A stretch of DNA of 64,000 bases from Prauserella aidingensis (GTDB taxonomy: Bacteria > Actinomycetota > Actinomycetes > Mycobacteriales > Pseudonocardiaceae): positions 248,001 through 312,000 of the forward strand of contig NZ_JAMTCN010000002.1 in assembly GCF_024171865.1 (NCBI RefSeq), in the 5' to 3' direction. The position numbers were made by a program, and so were the translations under genes. Of the stretch, positions 18,008-27,280 are shown one piece after another (the stretch's first letter is position 1; every line of letters begins with the position of its first letter). The notes under the pieces were generated by a model that had not been told where the DNA came from, did not search any database, and saw only the letters and a program-made list of their open reading frames with translations.

Positions 18008-19605
18008 GGCCTGTTCCCCAGATTTCTGCACAGGTACACGGTGGTACCGCCGTCGTCGTGCTCGATGCGCAGCTCGTCGCTCAGTTGCTGCATCAGCTGC
18101 GTTCCCCTGCCTCTGTTCGTTCCTCGTGCGGAACGCCAGTTGCCCTGGTCCCGCACCGTTCCTTCCACTCGGCGGTCGGAGGCCGTCAGTCGCACCTCGA
18201 ATCGGCCGCCGCCGGGTCCGTAGGCGTGCTCGACGACGTTCGCGCCCGCCTCGCCGATGACCACCAGCAGATCGTCGAGGTCGTCGTCGGTGGCGCCCAC
18301 GGTCGGCAGCCAGCGGCGCAGCGCGGCGCGTACCTCGGCGAGCGATTCCGGGACGGCCTCCAACGTCAACGTCAGCTCCGGAGTCGTCGTGTCCGGCTCC
18401 CTGCGGATCGCCAGCAGGGCGATGTCGTCGTCGGTCGGGTCGGCGCCGACGAGACGCAGCATCACGTCGGAGCACAGCGGTTCGGGCGGCCCGGAACGGA
18501 CGACGTCGCGCAACAGCGCCAGACCCTCGTCGAGCGGGCGGTGCCTGCGTTCGATGAGCCCGTCCGTGTAGAACAGCACGGCCGTGCCGGGCTCGACGTC
18601 GAGAACGGTGGTCCGGCGCGGCCTGGGCACGAGGCCCGCGCCGACGGGCGGGTCGACGGGGACGTCGGGGAGTTGCGCGGGTGCGTTGTCGGGAGCCATC
18701 ACGGGGGTGAGGTGACCGGCGAGCGAGAGGTGCATGCGGCCGAGTGACGGTTCCCACATCGCGTAGCCGACGGTCGCCATCATGTTCGGCTCGAAGTGGC
18801 GGATGTGACGGTCGAGTTTGGTCAGGACCTCGGCCGGGTCGGCGGAGTCGAGCGCGTACGAGCGGATGGCGGTGCGCAGGCGTGCCATGACGGTCGCGGC
18901 GTCGAGGCCGCGGCCCACGACATCGCCGATCGTGGCGCAGAACCATCCGGAGGGGAGCTTGAAAACGTCGTACCAATCGCCGCTGACCCCGCCCGCGTCG
19001 CCCGGTGCGTAGCGCGCCGCCATGTCGAGACCGGCTATCTCGGGAAGCGCACCGGGCAACAGTGTGCGCTGGAGTGACAACGCGGCCGCGTGGCCGGTGC
19101 CGGTCATCCGGTTGCGCGTCGCCATCGCGACGCGATCGCCCGCCACGCCGAGGAACTCGAGTTCGGCGTCGCTGAACCGGCGCGCCGTGACCGCACCGAC
19201 ATGAAGCACGCCGAGGAACTGCCCGTCCGCTATGAGCGGTACGCCCGCCAGTGACCGGATTCCGCGGTGCCACAGGATCGGGTTGACGACCGTCGTCTCG
19301 TCGACGTGGTGGAGCACGGCCGGTTGCCTGCTCGTGGCGATCCTGCCCGCGAATCCCTCGCCGATCCGCACGCGCGCACCCTGTCGGACGGCTTCCTCCA
19401 TGCCCACCGACGCTCTCGTGACGAGGTGTTCACCGCTCGCGTCCAGCAACAGCACGGTGGCGGTGTCTGCGGCGAGTAGTTCCCGAATCCGTCCGAGGAG
19501 CTCCTCGAGGAGGCGTTCGACCTCTAGGTGGGCGAGCGCGGCGTCGGTGACCACCTCGATCCGGTGGAGGCGATCAGTGGCACTGCCCGCACGGGACTTC
19601 GGCAT
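18004..19605 (-). CDS. GAF-SpoIIE phosphatase-HATPase (RsbU/RsbW fusion) signalling protein
   Basis: A 533-residue three-domain protein. Residues about 20-165 are a GAF sensor. Residues about 190-380 are a PP2C-like SpoIIE phosphatase with metal motifs SGDWYDVF (about 209-216), GDVVGRG, YTDGLIE and DDDIALLAI. The C-terminus is an RsbW-like kinase with N-box EAGANVVEHAYG and G-box GRGTQLMQQL. It thus combines sensor, phosphatase and anti-sigma kinase of a partner-switching module, with its STAS antagonist next door. No sigma factor gene is in the window. No ribosome site is clear at the ATG. Confidence 0.92.
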   Translation of the reverse strand: MPKSRAGSATDRLHRIEVVTDAALAHLEVERLLEELLGRIRELLAADTATVLLLDASGEHLVTRASVGMEEAVRQGARVRIGEGFAGRIATSRQPAVLHHVDETTVVNPILWHRGIRSLAGVPLIADGQFLGVLHVGAVTARRFSDAELEFLGVAGDRVAMATRNRMTGTGHAAALSLQRTLLPGALPEIAGLDMAARYAPGDAGGVSGDWYDVFKLPSGWFCATIGDVVGRGLDAATVMARLRTAIRSYALDSADPAEVLTKLDRHIRHFEPNMMATVGYAMWEPSLGRMHLSLAGHLTPVMAPDNAPAQLPDVPVDPPVGAGLVPRPRRTTVLDVEPGTAVLFYTDGLIERRHRPLDEGLALLRDVVRSGPPEPLCSDVMLRLVGADPTDDDIALLAIRREPDTTTPELTLTLEAVPESLAEVRAALRRWLPTVGATDDDLDDLLVVIGEAGANVVEHAYGPGGGRFEVRLTASDRRVEGTVRDQGNWRSARGTNRGRGTQLMQQLSDELRIEHDDGGTTVYLCRNLGNRP

Positions 19606-19711
19606 GCGTTTCAGGTTAACCCTTCGGCGCGCTCGCAGCATTCGTCCGCGGTGGTCCGGCACGTGCGCCCGGTGTGAGATGCCGGGTTATTCACTCAATG
19701 TGGACCGTTTG

Positions 19712-20653
19712 TTACCCATGGTTGCCCGTGTCTGCGCGGAGCAGGGGGCGGTCTACGCTGAGGAGGGGTTCGAACAGGTCCCCTTGTGACGCTACGCGGT
19801 CTTTGGCCTCCGCAGCGGTGAAAAACAGCTCGTCCGGGTCAATGCAACTTGCAACTTCTTTCCATGCAAGGGGAATGGAGACGGTGGGGCGGGGGCGGGC
19901 ACGCAGTGAGTACGGCGCGACGGTCGTCTTCTGAGTGTTGTTCTGACTCCAGTCGATCAGGACTTTGCCCTTGCGAAGCTGTTTCGTCATGCGAGACACG
20001 ACGAGGTCGGGATACTCGCGTTCCAGACGTTGCGCGAGTCGCTTGGCGTACTCGCGCGGATGATTCGAATCGTTGGTGCGAATGGGCGAGTAGAGCTGCA
20101 TCCCTTTGGAGCCACTGGTTTTCGGGTATGCCGTGAATCCGTCGCCGGTCAGCAGGTCCCGTAGTAGTTCCGCTACCCGGCAGCATTCGACGGCCGTGGC
20201 GGGTTCGCCGGGGTCGAGGTCGAACACCAGCAGATCGGGCTCGCGTACCCCGCCGCGCGGCCCTACGGTCCATTGTGGAACATGGAGCTCCAGGCTCGCG
20301 AGGTTCGCCGTCCACACGAGTGTCGAAAGATCCTGCACCAGGGCGAAATCCGCGTACTCGGACCCTCGTGAACTGCCCGGGGTCTCGATCCGGACGGTGC
20401 GTACCCAGTCGGGCGCGTGGCGGGACACGTTCTTCTCGAAGAACGACGGCCCCTCCACCCCGTCGGGAAACCGTTTCAGTGTCAGCGGCCGATCGCGCAC
20501 GTGTGGCAGCAGTACCGGCGCCACGGTGGCGTAGAAGTCGATGACCTCGCCCTTCGTGAAGCCGGTCTCCGGATACAGCACCTTGTCCAGATTGGACAAT
20601 CGAAGCGAACGGCCGTCGATGTCGACGACCGGGTTGTTCGGATCCGCTGTCAC
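19712..20653 (-). CDS. ligD: LigD-type DNA polymerase/primase domain protein
   Basis: A 313-residue stand-alone LigD polymerase (AEP primase fold) used in non-homologous end joining to fill gaps with ribonucleotides. Conserved motifs include LSNLDKVLYPETGFTKGEVI, the catalytic DLDPG, TSGSKGMQLY and SRMTKQLRKGKVLIDWSQNN. Its GTG overlaps the ligase stop as GTGA, giving tight coupling. The phosphoesterase domain of three-domain LigD proteins is absent, and no ku gene is in the window. Confidence 0.93.
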   Translation of the reverse strand: MTADPNNPVVDIDGRSLRLSNLDKVLYPETGFTKGEVIDFYATVAPVLLPHVRDRPLTLKRFPDGVEGPSFFEKNVSRHAPDWVRTVRIETPGSSRGSEYADFALVQDLSTLVWTANLASLELHVPQWTVGPRGGVREPDLLVFDLDPGEPATAVECCRVAELLRDLLTGDGFTAYPKTSGSKGMQLYSPIRTNDSNHPREYAKRLAQRLEREYPDLVVSRMTKQLRKGKVLIDWSQNNTQKTTVAPYSLRARPRPTVSIPLAWKEVASCIDPDELFFTAAEAKDRVASQGDLFEPLLSVDRPLLRADTGNHG

Positions 20654-21660
20654 TGCGCCAACTCCTCCGGGGTTCGATCGGGACGGAGGCCGCGCCAGGA
20701 CGGTGCGCGCAGCCTGCCGTCGTCGGTCCACGCCTTGAACTCGACCTCGCCGACGAGCACCGGACGCACCCAGTGCGCGCCGCGGGCACGATCCCGCGGA
20801 ACCTCGTCCGCGGTGAACGGGCTGTCGGTGGTCTCCAGCTCGCGCAGCCGCGCCGACAGCTCGCCGAGCATGTCGTCGGTGAAACCCGTGCCCACCTGGC
20901 CGACGTACCGCAGTGGGGCGCGGGCGGGGCCTCCGTCGTCGCGCGCATCCCCACGCGGCAGGCCGAGCAGGAGCGAGCCGAACGTGGTCCCGCGCCGCCC
21001 CTCGCCGGGCCGCCAGCCCCCGACGACGACCTCCATCGTGGCGGTCTCGGTCACCTTCACCCAGTCCTCGCTGCGCCGCCCAGGCCGGTACGGCGAGTCG
21101 GACCGCTTGGCGACCACGCCTTCGAGCCCTCGCCGCGACGCGGTGTCGGCGACCGCGGCACCGTCGTCGAACCACGGGGACACGGCCACGTGCGGCCCGC
21201 CCAGCCCCAGGGAGTCGAGCAGTGCGCGGCGCTCGGTGTACGGCGCGGTGAGCAGCCCGCGGCCGTCGTGGTGCAGGACGTCGAACACGACATAGGTCAC
21301 CGGGACCTGTGCGGCCAGCTGCGCCGCTCGTGCATCGCCCGCGTGCATGCGTTTCTGCAACGCGGCGAAGCTCGGCACGCCGCCCGCCATCGCCACGATC
21401 TCGCCGTCGAGCCAAACCGAGGCGGTGAGCTGCGAGGTCAGACCCGCCAGCTCCGGGTAGGTGGCGGTGATGTCGCCGCCGCGCCGGGACAGCAGGACGA
21501 GCTCGTCGCCGTCGAACCGCGCGAGCGCACGCACGCCGTCCCACTTGAACTCGTACGACCAACCGTCGCCGCCGGGCAGCGAGCCCGGTGTGGCCAGCAT
21601 CGGCAGCAGGGCCGAAGGGAGCGGCTCGGGCCCAGCGGGGTCGTCGGTGTCCGCCGTCAT
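20650..21660 (-). CDS. ligD: LigD-type ATP-dependent DNA ligase
   Basis: A 336-residue ATP-dependent ligase. Motif I is YEFKWDGVRA with the nucleotide-accepting Lys near residue 39; later motifs include WLDGEIVA, EGVVAKRSDSPY and WVKVTET. A C-terminal OB-fold (VVVGGWRPGEGRR...) follows. It is the ligase part of a split LigD system, with the polymerase gene overlapping its stop codon. Confidence 0.93.
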   Translation of the reverse strand: MTADTDDPAGPEPLPSALLPMLATPGSLPGGDGWSYEFKWDGVRALARFDGDELVLLSRRGGDITATYPELAGLTSQLTASVWLDGEIVAMAGGVPSFAALQKRMHAGDARAAQLAAQVPVTYVVFDVLHHDGRGLLTAPYTERRALLDSLGLGGPHVAVSPWFDDGAAVADTASRRGLEGVVAKRSDSPYRPGRRSEDWVKVTETATMEVVVGGWRPGEGRRGTTFGSLLLGLPRGDARDDGGPARAPLRYVGQVGTGFTDDMLGELSARLRELETTDSPFTADEVPRDRARGAHWVRPVLVGEVEFKAWTDDGRLRAPSWRGLRPDRTPEELAQ

Positions 21661-21884
21661 GGGAACGGTCTACCCGATCCGGCCGGCCTGCACCCGCCGA
21701 GCCGACGGCGCGCCCTCGCTGCGCCGCGACCCGGCGAGCCCGGCCAGTATCACCGAGTGGTCCACGCCTGCCTACCTCGCCTGCCGATTCCCCACTTTCG
21801 TAGGGGCTCGCTCACCCGGCGGCAGGCGTGCGAAAGACTGTTCGATGATCTTGCTCCCGACTCTCCCAGGAGGACGACTCCCCG

Positions 21885-22667
21885 ATGATGGGCCGCACGC
21901 ACGCCCTCACCGGCTGGTGCGCCGGACTCGCCGTCGCACCACTGGCCGGCGTCACCTCGTTCGCCCAGACGCTGGTGTTCGCCGCGACGACCGCGGGCTA
22001 CGCACTGCTCCCGGATCTCGACCATCCGGGCGCCCGCGCGTCGAGACTGCTCGGCCCGCTGACGCGCCTGATCTCGCGGATGCTGCGCGCGGCGTCGTCG
22101 GCCGTGTACTCGGTGACGAAGGGGCCGCGCGACGAGAACCACAGCGGCATGCACCGGCACCTGTCGCACACCGTCCTGTTCGCGGCCGTTCTCGGCGTCG
22201 CGGTCGCCGCGGGAACGGATCTGGGCGGCGCGTGGGTCGTCGCGGTCGTGGTCGTTCTCGGGCTGCTGCTGGCCGAGGACGCGCTCGGCGACTGGCTGTT
22301 GCCCGTGGCGGGCGGTGCCGCGATCTGGTGGGCGTGGGAGGCGAATCCCCATGCGCTCGCGGAACTCGAGGCCATGGGCGGGCTGCTGGGACTGGCCGTC
22401 GCCGTCGGCTGCGTCACGCACTGTCTCGGCGACGCGCTCACTGAGTCCGGCTGCCCGTTCCTGTTCCCGCTCCCCATCGCGGGTGAGACCTGGTACGAGC
22501 TCCGGCCGCCGTCGCTGCTGCGGTTCCGCACCGGCAAGGGTGTCGAGAACAAGCTGATCTTCCCGCTGTTCTCCGTGCTCGCCGTGCTCCTGTTGCCGGG
22601 CGTGCTGCCGTGGCTGCTCGACGTCGCGTCACCACTGCTGTCCGGCACGCCCGCCGCCGACGGCTGA
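21885..22667 (+). CDS. YdjM-like membrane-bound metal-dependent hydrolase family protein
   Basis: A 260-residue membrane protein of the YdjM/DUF457 family. It has the N-terminal RTHALTGW and ALLPDLDHPGA motifs, a HRHLSHT His cluster, a GDALTESGCPFLFPLP segment, and several transmembrane helices. Members are called metal-dependent hydrolases from these His/Asp motifs, but their reaction is unknown. AGGAGGA precedes two consecutive ATGs. A 21-bp tandem array begins 18 bases after the stop. Confidence 0.85.
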   Translation: MMGRTHALTGWCAGLAVAPLAGVTSFAQTLVFAATTAGYALLPDLDHPGARASRLLGPLTRLISRMLRAASSAVYSVTKGPRDENHSGMHRHLSHTVLFAAVLGVAVAAGTDLGGAWVVAVVVVLGLLLAEDALGDWLLPVAGGAAIWWAWEANPHALAELEAMGGLLGLAVAVGCVTHCLGDALTESGCPFLFPLPIAGETWYELRPPSLLRFRTGKGVENKLIFPLFSVLAVLLLPGVLPWLLDVASPLLSGTPAADG

Positions 22668-22685
22668 CCGTGAGGATTTCGCTCG

Positions 22686-22778
22686 CGTGTTGCGGATTCC
22701 GGGGCCCGTGTTGCGGGTTCCGGGAATCGTGTTGCGGGTTCCGGGGACTGTGTTGTGGGTTCCGGGGACTGTGTTGCG
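22686..22778 (+). repeat. 21-bp tandem array A after ydjM-like gene
   Basis: Four full units and a partial one repeat every 21 bp. Units start at 22686, 22707, 22728, 22749 and 22770 with CGTGTTG or TGTGTTG, followed by CGG, nTTCCGGG and a variable tail. The array sits in the 193-base gap between convergent genes and follows the ydjM-like stop. Confidence 0.9.
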
Positions 22779-22860
22779 CTCACCCGTCGCCCGACCATCG
22801 TGCCTCAGCGACGCGGTTCCGCGCGGCAGTGCCGGATGGCGCCGGCTCGGGGCTCGTGGG

Positions 22861-24198
22861 TCACCGCGCGCCGGCCGCGGGGTCGGCGCCCTCGTGGTCG
22901 CGCTCGGCCTGGCGGAAGGCGGTGGGTGTCATGGTGCGCCAGACGATCACGGCGCCGACGGCGTGGATGATCGCGGCGATCCACCACACCCCGCGCAGAT
23001 TCCAGTGCGCCGCCACGAATCCGCCCATCAGCGCGCCCAACGGGGTCAGCCCCCAGGCGAGCGCCTTGTGGCTGGTCAGGACCCGCCCCAGCAGGCGGTT
23101 GGGTGTGAAGCGCTGCCGCGTCGACTGCGAGCAGACGTTCCACACCAGCACCGCCGACGACTGCGCCACGAGGATCGCCCCGACCAGCGCAGGCCACGGC
23201 GGTGCCACGGCGATCAGCACCGGTGTCACGGCTGCGGCGGTCTGCGCGCCGCGCATCGCCCATGCGTAGCCGAACCGGGCGACGAGCCGGTGCACGAACA
23301 ACGACGTGACGACCCAGCCGACCGCGAAGCACGCCAGCAGCGCGCCGTAACCGACCTCGCCGAGGCCCAGCTCCTCGGTCGCGTACAGCACGAGCATCGT
23401 CGTCACGGCGCTGGAGGCGAACGAGCCGAGCGCGACCGTGATCGTGACCGACCGCAGCAGCGGCGCCGCGACCAGGTACCGCAACCCTTCGACGATGTCG
23501 CGGAGCGGATTGCCCCGGGTGGGCTGCTCCCCGCCGGGCGCGGCCGTGACTCCGAGCGGGGCGGGTTCGGCCGACGCGCGGAGGCGGGTGCTCAGCAGCA
23601 ACGCCAGCAGTGCCATGACGCAGGCCGCCCACGCCGGGGCGCCGAGGCCGATCGCCAGGACCGCGCCCGCCGACGGCGGCACGACGAACTGCACGAGTCC
23701 GCGGTCGATCACCTGGATCCGTGCGTTCGCCGCGGGCAGGTCGTCACGCGCCATGATCGTCGGCAGCAGCGCCCCGCTCGCGCCGTCGCTCAGCACCTGC
23801 GTCGAGGTGACCGCGAACGCGACACACATCAGCAGCGGCAACGTCAGCCCGTCCGCCGTCGCCGCGACGGCCAGTACGGCGGCGGCTCCGGCCTGGATCA
23901 CGTAGGCGGACATGAGCACGCTCGTCCTGCGCACCCGGTCGACCAGCAGGCCCGCGAACAGCGCCAGCAGCAGCCACGGCGACTGCCCGACGACGTTGAC
24001 CAGCGACACCGCCCGCGGATCCGTCGTGAGAGTCACGGCCAGCAGCGGCATCGTCGCCAGCATCAGCCCTTCACCCGCCGACCCGGCGACGACGATGCCC
24101 TGCAACGTCGCCCACGGACCCGTTCCCACCCACCGGCGGAACCCGCGAGACGTGTCGGCGGAGTCGGGAGCGGGTGGTGTCGAGGCGGCGGGGTTCAC
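22861..24198 (-). CDS. MFS transporter, probable siderophore exporter
   Basis: A 445-residue major facilitator with about 12 helices and the loop motif FAGLLVDRVRRTSVL between helices 2 and 3. It resembles EntS/SbnD-type exporters. The GTG overlaps the decarboxylase stop as GTGA, making it the last gene of the siderophore operon, so its most likely job is to export the finished siderophore. Substrate is inferred from context. Confidence 0.88.
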   Translation of the reverse strand: MNPAASTPPAPDSADTSRGFRRWVGTGPWATLQGIVVAGSAGEGLMLATMPLLAVTLTTDPRAVSLVNVVGQSPWLLLALFAGLLVDRVRRTSVLMSAYVIQAGAAAVLAVAATADGLTLPLLMCVAFAVTSTQVLSDGASGALLPTIMARDDLPAANARIQVIDRGLVQFVVPPSAGAVLAIGLGAPAWAACVMALLALLLSTRLRASAEPAPLGVTAAPGGEQPTRGNPLRDIVEGLRYLVAAPLLRSVTITVALGSFASSAVTTMLVLYATEELGLGEVGYGALLACFAVGWVVTSLFVHRLVARFGYAWAMRGAQTAAAVTPVLIAVAPPWPALVGAILVAQSSAVLVWNVCSQSTRQRFTPNRLLGRVLTSHKALAWGLTPLGALMGGFVAAHWNLRGVWWIAAIIHAVGAVIVWRTMTPTAFRQAERDHEGADPAAGAR

Positions 24199-25376
24199 CC
24201 CGGCATTCTCCCGTGGAAGACGTGTTCCGGGTGCGGGTGGCTGAGGAAGTCGTGGTGAGAGATCTCCCAGCCGTAGGCCCCCGCGTGGACGAACTCGAGT
24301 ACGTCACCCGCCCGCACGCGGTCGACGACGACGTCGCGGGCGAGCACGTCCTTCGGGGTGCACAGCTCGCCGACGACCGTCACCGGGGTGCCTGCCGCTT
24401 CGGGCCGGGGCAGGTCCGGCGGCCAGTCCTCGCAGGGGCGCACGCGGAACGGGTGGCTGTGCTGCCACGACGACGGCAGCCGGAAATGGTGCGTACCGCC
24501 GCGCACGAGGACGAAGTGCGCGGCGTGGTTGCGTTTCACGTCCAGCACCTCGGTCTCGTACGTGCCGTAGGCCGCCACCAGGAACCGGCCGCACTCGAAG
24601 TCGACCTCCCGCCAGTGCGCCGGGAACGTGTCGACAAGGCGACTCAGCTGGGCGGCGAAGCCGGTCCAGTCGAACTGCGGACCCACCTGCCCCGGCACGT
24701 CGGGCTGTGCGTAGTTCACGCCGATGCCGCCGCCCACGTTGACGACGTCGCAGGCCAGGCCGAACGCGCGCTCCCAGCCGGCGATCTTGTCCCGGTACAG
24801 CCGCACCATGTCGAGATGCGCCGACGGGGAGAGGTTGTTCGACAGCGAGTGCAGGTGGAAACCGACGGGCCGCACGCCGGGCAGCTGCCGTGCCGCCCGC
24901 ATCGCCTGCGGGAGCTGGGCCTCCTCGATGCCGAACTGCGTCGGTGTGCCCGCCATGGCGATCGTCGCGTCCGGGAACGGCCCGGCGAGGTTGACGCGCA
25001 GCAGCACGTCGGCGGTGCGGCCGGTCGCGACGGCAGCGCGCGAGATCCGGTGCAGTTCCAGCAGGCTCTCGACGTGGAATCGCGCCACACCGCCGGTGAG
25101 TGCCCGGACGAGCTCCCCCTCGGTCTTCGCCGGGCCACCGAACACCACCGGGACGCCGTCGCCCGCCGCGCGTGCCTTGTCGAACTCGCCGCCCGAGGCG
25201 ACCTCGAACCCGTCGACGAGCGGTGCGAGGGTGCGCAGGATCTCGGGCGCGCTGTTGGCCTTCATGGCGTAGAACATGCGGCAGCGCGGCGGCAGCGCGG
25301 CCACGACGTCGCGGACGTGGGCCGACAGTCCGTCGAGGTCGTAGACGTACCGGCAGACCGGCTCGCGCGCGCTCAT
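24195..25376 (-). CDS. PLP-dependent decarboxylase, SbnH-like
   Basis: Fold type III PLP decarboxylase (ornithine/diaminopimelate decarboxylase superfamily) of 393 residues. The PLP lysine is in FYAMKANSAPE (about residue 39). FEVASGGEFDKA, HLHSLSNN, NVGGGIGVNY and the C-terminal GELCTPKDVL motif with its active-site Cys follow. In staphyloferrin B synthesis SbnH decarboxylates a citryl-diaminopropionate intermediate; the same role is likely here because three IucA/IucC synthetases and an SbnA-like gene share the operon. ATGA overlap with the upstream synthetase. Confidence 0.87.
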   Translation of the reverse strand: MSAREPVCRYVYDLDGLSAHVRDVVAALPPRCRMFYAMKANSAPEILRTLAPLVDGFEVASGGEFDKARAAGDGVPVVFGGPAKTEGELVRALTGGVARFHVESLLELHRISRAAVATGRTADVLLRVNLAGPFPDATIAMAGTPTQFGIEEAQLPQAMRAARQLPGVRPVGFHLHSLSNNLSPSAHLDMVRLYRDKIAGWERAFGLACDVVNVGGGIGVNYAQPDVPGQVGPQFDWTGFAAQLSRLVDTFPAHWREVDFECGRFLVAAYGTYETEVLDVKRNHAAHFVLVRGGTHHFRLPSSWQHSHPFRVRPCEDWPPDLPRPEAAGTPVTVVGELCTPKDVLARDVVVDRVRAGDVLEFVHAGAYGWEISHHDFLSHPHPEHVFHGRMPG

Positions 25377-27280
25377 GCGACGTCCGGTGCGGTCGGTGCG
25401 GCAGGGCCGGGTGCGGAGTCCTGGATCGCCGCGGTCGCGAGCGGGTTGGGCACGCGGTGAAGCCGCAGTTCGGTGTCGGGCTGCAGTCTGCGGGTCGTCA
25501 GCTTCTCCACGTTCACGCCCCGGACGAACACGTCGTAGCGGGGATCGGGGAACCGGTCGAGGTAGCCGCGCAGGACGTCGGCGACGATCGACCAGAAGTC
25601 GGGTTCGGCGAGGCCGTAGGCGTCGTCGAGGAACACGGCGAGCTCGCCGACGCCGATGAACAGGAACGCGTCGAGCACGAAGTCGGCGACGAGCTGCGGG
25701 TCGTCGGTCTCGACGAAGGAGTTGCGATTCGCGTGGTGCTCCGGTGTGGCCCGCAGGGGCGGGCAGCGGTCCGGCTCGGCGAGGCGGTCGCGGGAGAACC
25801 GCACGCCGTCGTGGAAGTCACGCAGTGCGACGCGAGTGGGCACACCGTCACGGTGCAGCAGCACCATGTTCTGCGCGTGGGATTCGAGGGCGACACCGTG
25901 CCGGCACAGTAGGTGCAGCACCGGGACGACGACGGCCTCGGCGAGGCGGCGGACCCACGTGGTGAGCGCGCCGCCGCTCACCCACGGGTCGATGAGTGGC
26001 GTGCCGTCGAGGTCGCGCGCGGTGAGTCCGGTGAACGGCACGCCCGCCTCACCCCGGTCCAGGTGGGGACGGAGGCTCTCGCGCCAGATGCACGCCAGCG
26101 TGCCGTACGTGCCCGCGCGTCGCAGCGGGTCGTCGACGGCGGGCGCCACGGCGGTTCCCGCGATCTCCCGCAACAGCACGGGACGCAGTTCGTCCCGCAG
26201 GAACGGGTCGTCGCGCGCGATCCCGGCCAGCCAGTCGGATATCAGCGGGGCATTGTGGACGGTGTGCGGGGCGAGTACCCGGCTCGTCGACGTGTTCACG
26301 AGTGACATCGCGAGTTTCAGGCACGGCCGGTGCGGCGCGTCGGCGCTGGCCAGGGTGCGGATGGACTGCTGCGGCCGGAACCGGGATGGATCGGTGCCGA
26401 GCGGGGTGATCGCGCCCTCGGCGATCTCCGGTGCGAACGCCGCCGCCACGTGGTTGCGCCACTGCCACGGGTGGACGGGAACGAGCACGCGGTCGTCCTC
26501 GGCAGTCAGCGGTTCCGGTGCGAGGTCGCGTTCGGACACGCCGAAGCCGGTCGTCACGTCGGCCAGGTTGCGGTCGACGGAAAGCCACAGTGGACGGACA
26601 TCCGGGAAGAACTCCGGTCCGTAGGCCAGGTTGTCGGTCACCCCGAAGCCGATCCTCGACTTGTAGGTCGGGTGGTAGCGGTGCCCGTCGGTGACGGCAC
26701 CCTCCAAGGTGTCGGCGTCGAGCCCGGCGAGTGGTGCCGTCTCGGTGCGGCGCCGATGGTGCTGCGCCAGCGTGTCCTTGACCCAGGTCTCCTCCAGTTC
26801 CCGCGCGAACCGGGGCAGGTGGTCCGGGTCCGCGTCGACGAGCTCGGCGACGTCGGCCAGGAAGCCACTGACGGACGTCGGCGGCTGTCCGTCGCGGAGC
26901 AGCTGGTCCACGGTGACGCGGCCGAACGTCGCTCGGCGCCGCGCGCGGAACGTGTAGCGCACGCCGTTCGGGCAGCGGATCTCGCACCGTCGCGGCTCGT
27001 CGCAGGCGGTGGCTCCGACGGCGGTGTCGGCCGCGGCGTCCGGTGCGATGTCGAGCGCGCCGAAGTCGACCGTTCCCGGGTGGAAGGCGTTCTCGTAGAG
27101 CAGCGAGCCGAGCAGTTGGTGCAGCACGCGTTCCCGTACGGTCGCCCCGGCGGAGCTCGTGAGGGCCGCGGTCAGGACGTTGGCCTCGCTCGCGATGTCC
27201 GCCTCGGTCGTGCGGGAGGCTTCGTGCGGGATGCCCGCCTCGGCAGGGGAATCCTCGCCGTCACCGGGGTTCGTCGTCAT
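25373..27280 (-). CDS. IucA/IucC-family siderophore synthetase (third in operon)
   Basis: NRPS-independent siderophore synthetase of 635 residues that would join a carboxylate to an amine by an acyl-adenylate. Visible motifs are RYHPTYKSRIGF, VPVHPWQW, QQSIRTLAS followed by KLAMSLVNTSTSR, ESHAQNMVLLH and LRDFHDG. A C-terminal FhuF-like part follows. A ~40-residue Ala/Glu-rich N-terminal tail precedes the domain. Translational coupling on both sides (ATGA overlaps). I cannot assign the type A/B/C subfamily by eye. Confidence 0.93.
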   Translation of the reverse strand: MTTNPGDGEDSPAEAGIPHEASRTTEADIASEANVLTAALTSSAGATVRERVLHQLLGSLLYENAFHPGTVDFGALDIAPDAAADTAVGATACDEPRRCEIRCPNGVRYTFRARRRATFGRVTVDQLLRDGQPPTSVSGFLADVAELVDADPDHLPRFARELEETWVKDTLAQHHRRRTETAPLAGLDADTLEGAVTDGHRYHPTYKSRIGFGVTDNLAYGPEFFPDVRPLWLSVDRNLADVTTGFGVSERDLAPEPLTAEDDRVLVPVHPWQWRNHVAAAFAPEIAEGAITPLGTDPSRFRPQQSIRTLASADAPHRPCLKLAMSLVNTSTSRVLAPHTVHNAPLISDWLAGIARDDPFLRDELRPVLLREIAGTAVAPAVDDPLRRAGTYGTLACIWRESLRPHLDRGEAGVPFTGLTARDLDGTPLIDPWVSGGALTTWVRRLAEAVVVPVLHLLCRHGVALESHAQNMVLLHRDGVPTRVALRDFHDGVRFSRDRLAEPDRCPPLRATPEHHANRNSFVETDDPQLVADFVLDAFLFIGVGELAVFLDDAYGLAEPDFWSIVADVLRGYLDRFPDPRYDVFVRGVNVEKLTTRRLQPDTELRLHRVPNPLATAAIQDSAPGPAAPTAPDVA

